Assembly (NCBI RefSeq): GCF_000699445.3
Contig: NC_067198.1
Location: 34,624,536-34,688,535, forward strand
Length of the DNA stretch: 64,000 nt
Direction of reading: 5' to 3'
Source: Schistosoma haematobium
Lineage: Eukaryota > Platyhelminthes > Trematoda > Strigeidida > Schistosomatidae
The position numbers and the translations under genes are program-made. The notes beneath the pieces were generated by a model. It saw only the letters and a program-made list of their open reading frames with translations. It was not told the origin of the DNA and did not search any database. Within the stretch, counting starts at the first letter, position 1. Each line of letters opens with the position of its first letter. This document shows, piece by piece, positions 61,660 through 64,000 of the stretch.

Positions 61660-62193
61660 TGTGGTGGACCAGACAATATATAAACGCAAAAGGTATCAAC
61701 AAAGTTAATAACAATCAATAGTAATATTAATATATACAAGTTAAATGTTACAAATACAATAATAATTAAGGACGTTACTTAAATTGCCCAAACGTTGCGT
61801 GTTCTGATTAAGTCCAGTAATGTAAATCCACAATTATAAATGCTTGATGACTCTGAGCAGGTTGGTGAACTCTCTAGCGATATAGTCCAACGTAGGATGT
61901 GATATATTCCGATTATAGTCTATAAATGTAGATAGTATTTGATTTAAACTTCCATTAACTCAATCACAAATGAAGATAGAACTAGGAATGCGTGAGTAGT
62001 AATGTATTTGTTAACCAGCACGAATATGTCACGCTATGTAGTAGCTCAACGGAAAGTGTCTTCAAGGTCAATGACTAAAACAACACGTACAGTCATTTAA
62101 TGATGAATGTACATACAGTGAAAAATTGACAAAATAAATACAAATAATATCAAAAACTATTTACAAAATAAGCTTGTTAGAGTTATCTCCACA
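61660..62193 (-). repeat. 5' LTR of the Gypsy element
   Basis: 534 bp with TG...CA ends. The promoter of the element should lie here. The target duplication CAGA follows at 62194-62197. Confidence 0.95.
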
Positions 62194-62197
62194 CAGA

Positions 62198-64000
62198 GAA
62201 ACAATAGATATTGAATATGTGATTACATATGAAGTGTTACAAATACATACATTATTGAATATAAGTGTGACTATAGTATCTATGATACATGAAACTAGCG
62301 TTAGATGTCGGAATTTCGCTTATCGAAGATTTACAAATATGAGTCCTCCTATTTCCCTTCATTTACCATAAATGTGAAAATTTGTAATTGTCTTATTGTG
62401 TTGCATTAAATTACCTAAATCAAAATTCCCAAATCTGTCTAAAACGTGCTGCAGTAGTCACTAGTGCACAAGAGTATGAAGGTGTGAATCTATGTGAGCA
62501 TACATCACATGTATTATCCTACCAAGTTTATCAAAATTTGTGTTTTATGAATATTGTCGTCTTTGTCTTTATCGTTACAGAACTAAGTGTTGTTTTCATA
62601 AATGGAGCTAATTCAATTAGCTCTTGAAATGTGGAAAATAACAAGTATCCATTTGAAGAATTTAGCTAGTCAACGTCAGTGACCGTGTAATTTAGGGTGA
62701 GAAAATTTTATGATCATACTTTTATATGTGGTCTTGTTCACATTAATGAATTCAGTTCTGAATTATTTACTCTTTTCATTTTTTTGAGACTTACTACAAT
62801 GTAACACGTACGTGAGATTATGAAGTCCTGCAGAAGTAAGAATTATAGTTGTAGATGATGTCTTCGTCTTTTTCTTTTTGGAGTATTCAAAGTGAACTAG
62901 TAAAGAAATTATATTCATGTATTTAAGTTGTTTGCATGAAATCAACTAATGACAGTACTGAAAAATTATCGAAATACGATTTATAACTGACGACTTATAC
63001 TTTTACCTTCTGTTTTTTTTTAAAATATTACTTATTTCTTTTGATCGGATGTTTTGTTATTGTTGAGAACGTTAGATCCCCAGAGTTCACTTGGAAAAGG
63101 TCTTAATTTTGCAATTTTATTCTTAAAATTTGAATTTCATGTTTTCGCGCCAAGAGACGTTTAATTGACCTACAGCTTACAGTTCCCACTCGGAAATCTT
63201 TGACTGTCATTGGTTGACGGACTTTTTAGCACTCTAATTTGTGGTTCTCTCAAGGGCGTTTCTATCATTGTATAAATAAGCTTGATTTGTGTGCTTAGTG
63301 ACCTCATATTTTCTCTACGCCTCATCAAGACTTCTTGAGCTAGTTAGCAAGGCTGGAGACAACAGATTAGAATAGCCTATCATGTCATTTTATCTTGACC
63401 TTCGTTCCGTTTACCGAGTAAGGTGAACTCGTAATAACATTCAAGCATATTGGTTATCACTACTGTTATATAACTTTTCTCAGTAAATTTAATATACTAT
63501 TTCCTATTTTTTCATAAAGCAACTATTTTCAACCGTTATATCCCTACTAAATAAATAAAATCATTTTTGATATAAATAGAAATATCGAAAGACAGGGACA
63601 TTATCAAATATACTAATGTCAGTGTGTAGGTTTAGTATTATTCTAGTTACCAGTTCACTAAAATCGTATTTAACTATTGTCGAATTTATTAGATTTTTGT
63701 GTTGTTTAATTACAACTGATAATTAACGCAAAGGAATTTTTTATCAGGCTCTTAATGTAATATCAATAAAAAGGATCACATTCCTAGTCTATATCATACG
63801 AAATAAAAGAAACTATGCACTTGGTTAACAAATGTGGTATGTCCTAATTACTGGTTATAGTGTATAAATTTAGTGATAAGTGTAGGTGTATCTGTTTTGT
63901 TGAGCTTAAAAAAGTTTTCTTAATTGTTCATTAGGCTATTATAAAAGAGTTGGTAGTAAGAGATTTAGATAAGATGATATTTCCAATAGAGATCATTCCT
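62198..64000. other. right flank, no recognised gene
   Basis: Mostly AT-rich. 63.13-63.45 kb has a more complex composition, with attggttg (63.21 kb) and TATAAATAA (63.271-63.279 kb), which could be a promoter or a solo LTR. No exon is supported. Confidence 0.4.

Larger units (their letters stand above)
56490..62193 (-). mobile_element. complete-length Ty3/Gypsy LTR retrotransposon, CsRn1/Boudicca type
   Basis: A 5,704-bp element in minus orientation. Two 534-bp LTRs (56490-57023 and 61660-62193) look identical along their whole length, have TGTGG...CCACA ends and are flanked by CAGA (56486-56489, 62194-62197). A primer-binding-type TGGTGAGCC lies next to the 5' LTR, and a G-rich polypurine tract (57024-57036) next to the 3' LTR. 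Gag carries the CHCC box. Pol has protease, RT, RNase H, integrase and a GPY/F-like module, in the Gypsy order, with no env. Pol has one frameshift and one stop. Identical LTRs imply a recent insertion. Confidence 0.95.

Noticed and set aside
1..64000. CRISPR array, operon or prokaryotic system
   Set aside because: No regularly spaced repeats, ribosome-binding sites or closely packed genes are present; the window is eukaryotic with introns.

Overview
The window looks like nuclear genomic DNA of a blood fluke (Schistosoma or a close relative). It is AT-rich, with widely spaced short exons and kilobase introns. The introns are filled with trematode-type mobile DNA: non-LTR retrotransposons with endonuclease and reverse transcriptase, tRNA-derived short elements carrying hammerhead ribozyme cores as in the schistosome Sm-alpha family, and Ty3/Gypsy elements whose Gag has the CHCC box of the CsRn1/Boudicca type. 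There is no sign of bacterial or viral genome organisation.

Two host genes are supported. (1) About 3.5-36.6 kb, plus strand: the 3' part of a large split gene. At least ten exons join with consistent splice phases and end at a TAG at 36560-36562. The product is a low-complexity Ser/Asn/Thr-rich protein with two Cys clusters and a Pro-rich stretch. I do not recognise it, and its 5' exons lie outside the window or are not visible. (2) 40.2-48.9 kb, minus strand: a complete five-exon gene for mitochondrial class 2 dihydroorotate dehydrogenase (DHODH), 383 residues, the fourth step of de novo pyrimidine synthesis. The two genes converge on a stretch of about 3.7 kb.

Mobile DNA by region: 0.6-3.1 kb holds a decayed RTE-like element (minus) with a 517-bp retroposon (called repeat A here) inserted in it, flanked by a 12-bp duplication. 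9.5-12.4 kb is a nearly full-length but broken non-LTR element (minus). Smaller non-LTR pieces lie at 7.1, 13.1, 18.8, 25.1, 27.1, 29.5, 35.6, 44.8 and 47.0 kb. Hammerhead-bearing tRNA-derived elements lie at 23.2, 32.5, 33.8, 42.2 and 43.9 kb. 50.5-52.0 kb is a Gypsy deletion derivative (gag joined to integrase). 56.49-62.19 kb is a complete-length Gypsy element with two apparently identical 534-bp LTRs and a CAGA target duplication, but with one frameshift and one stop in pol.

I found no clearly new biological system. The most unusual items are the intact-looking hammerhead core in an intronic element, repeat A with three target-site duplications, an inverted pair of ribozyme-bearing elements inside a DHODH intron, and a very recent Gypsy insertion that already carries pol lesions. 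Coordinates of decayed repeats are approximate, because they were judged by eye.
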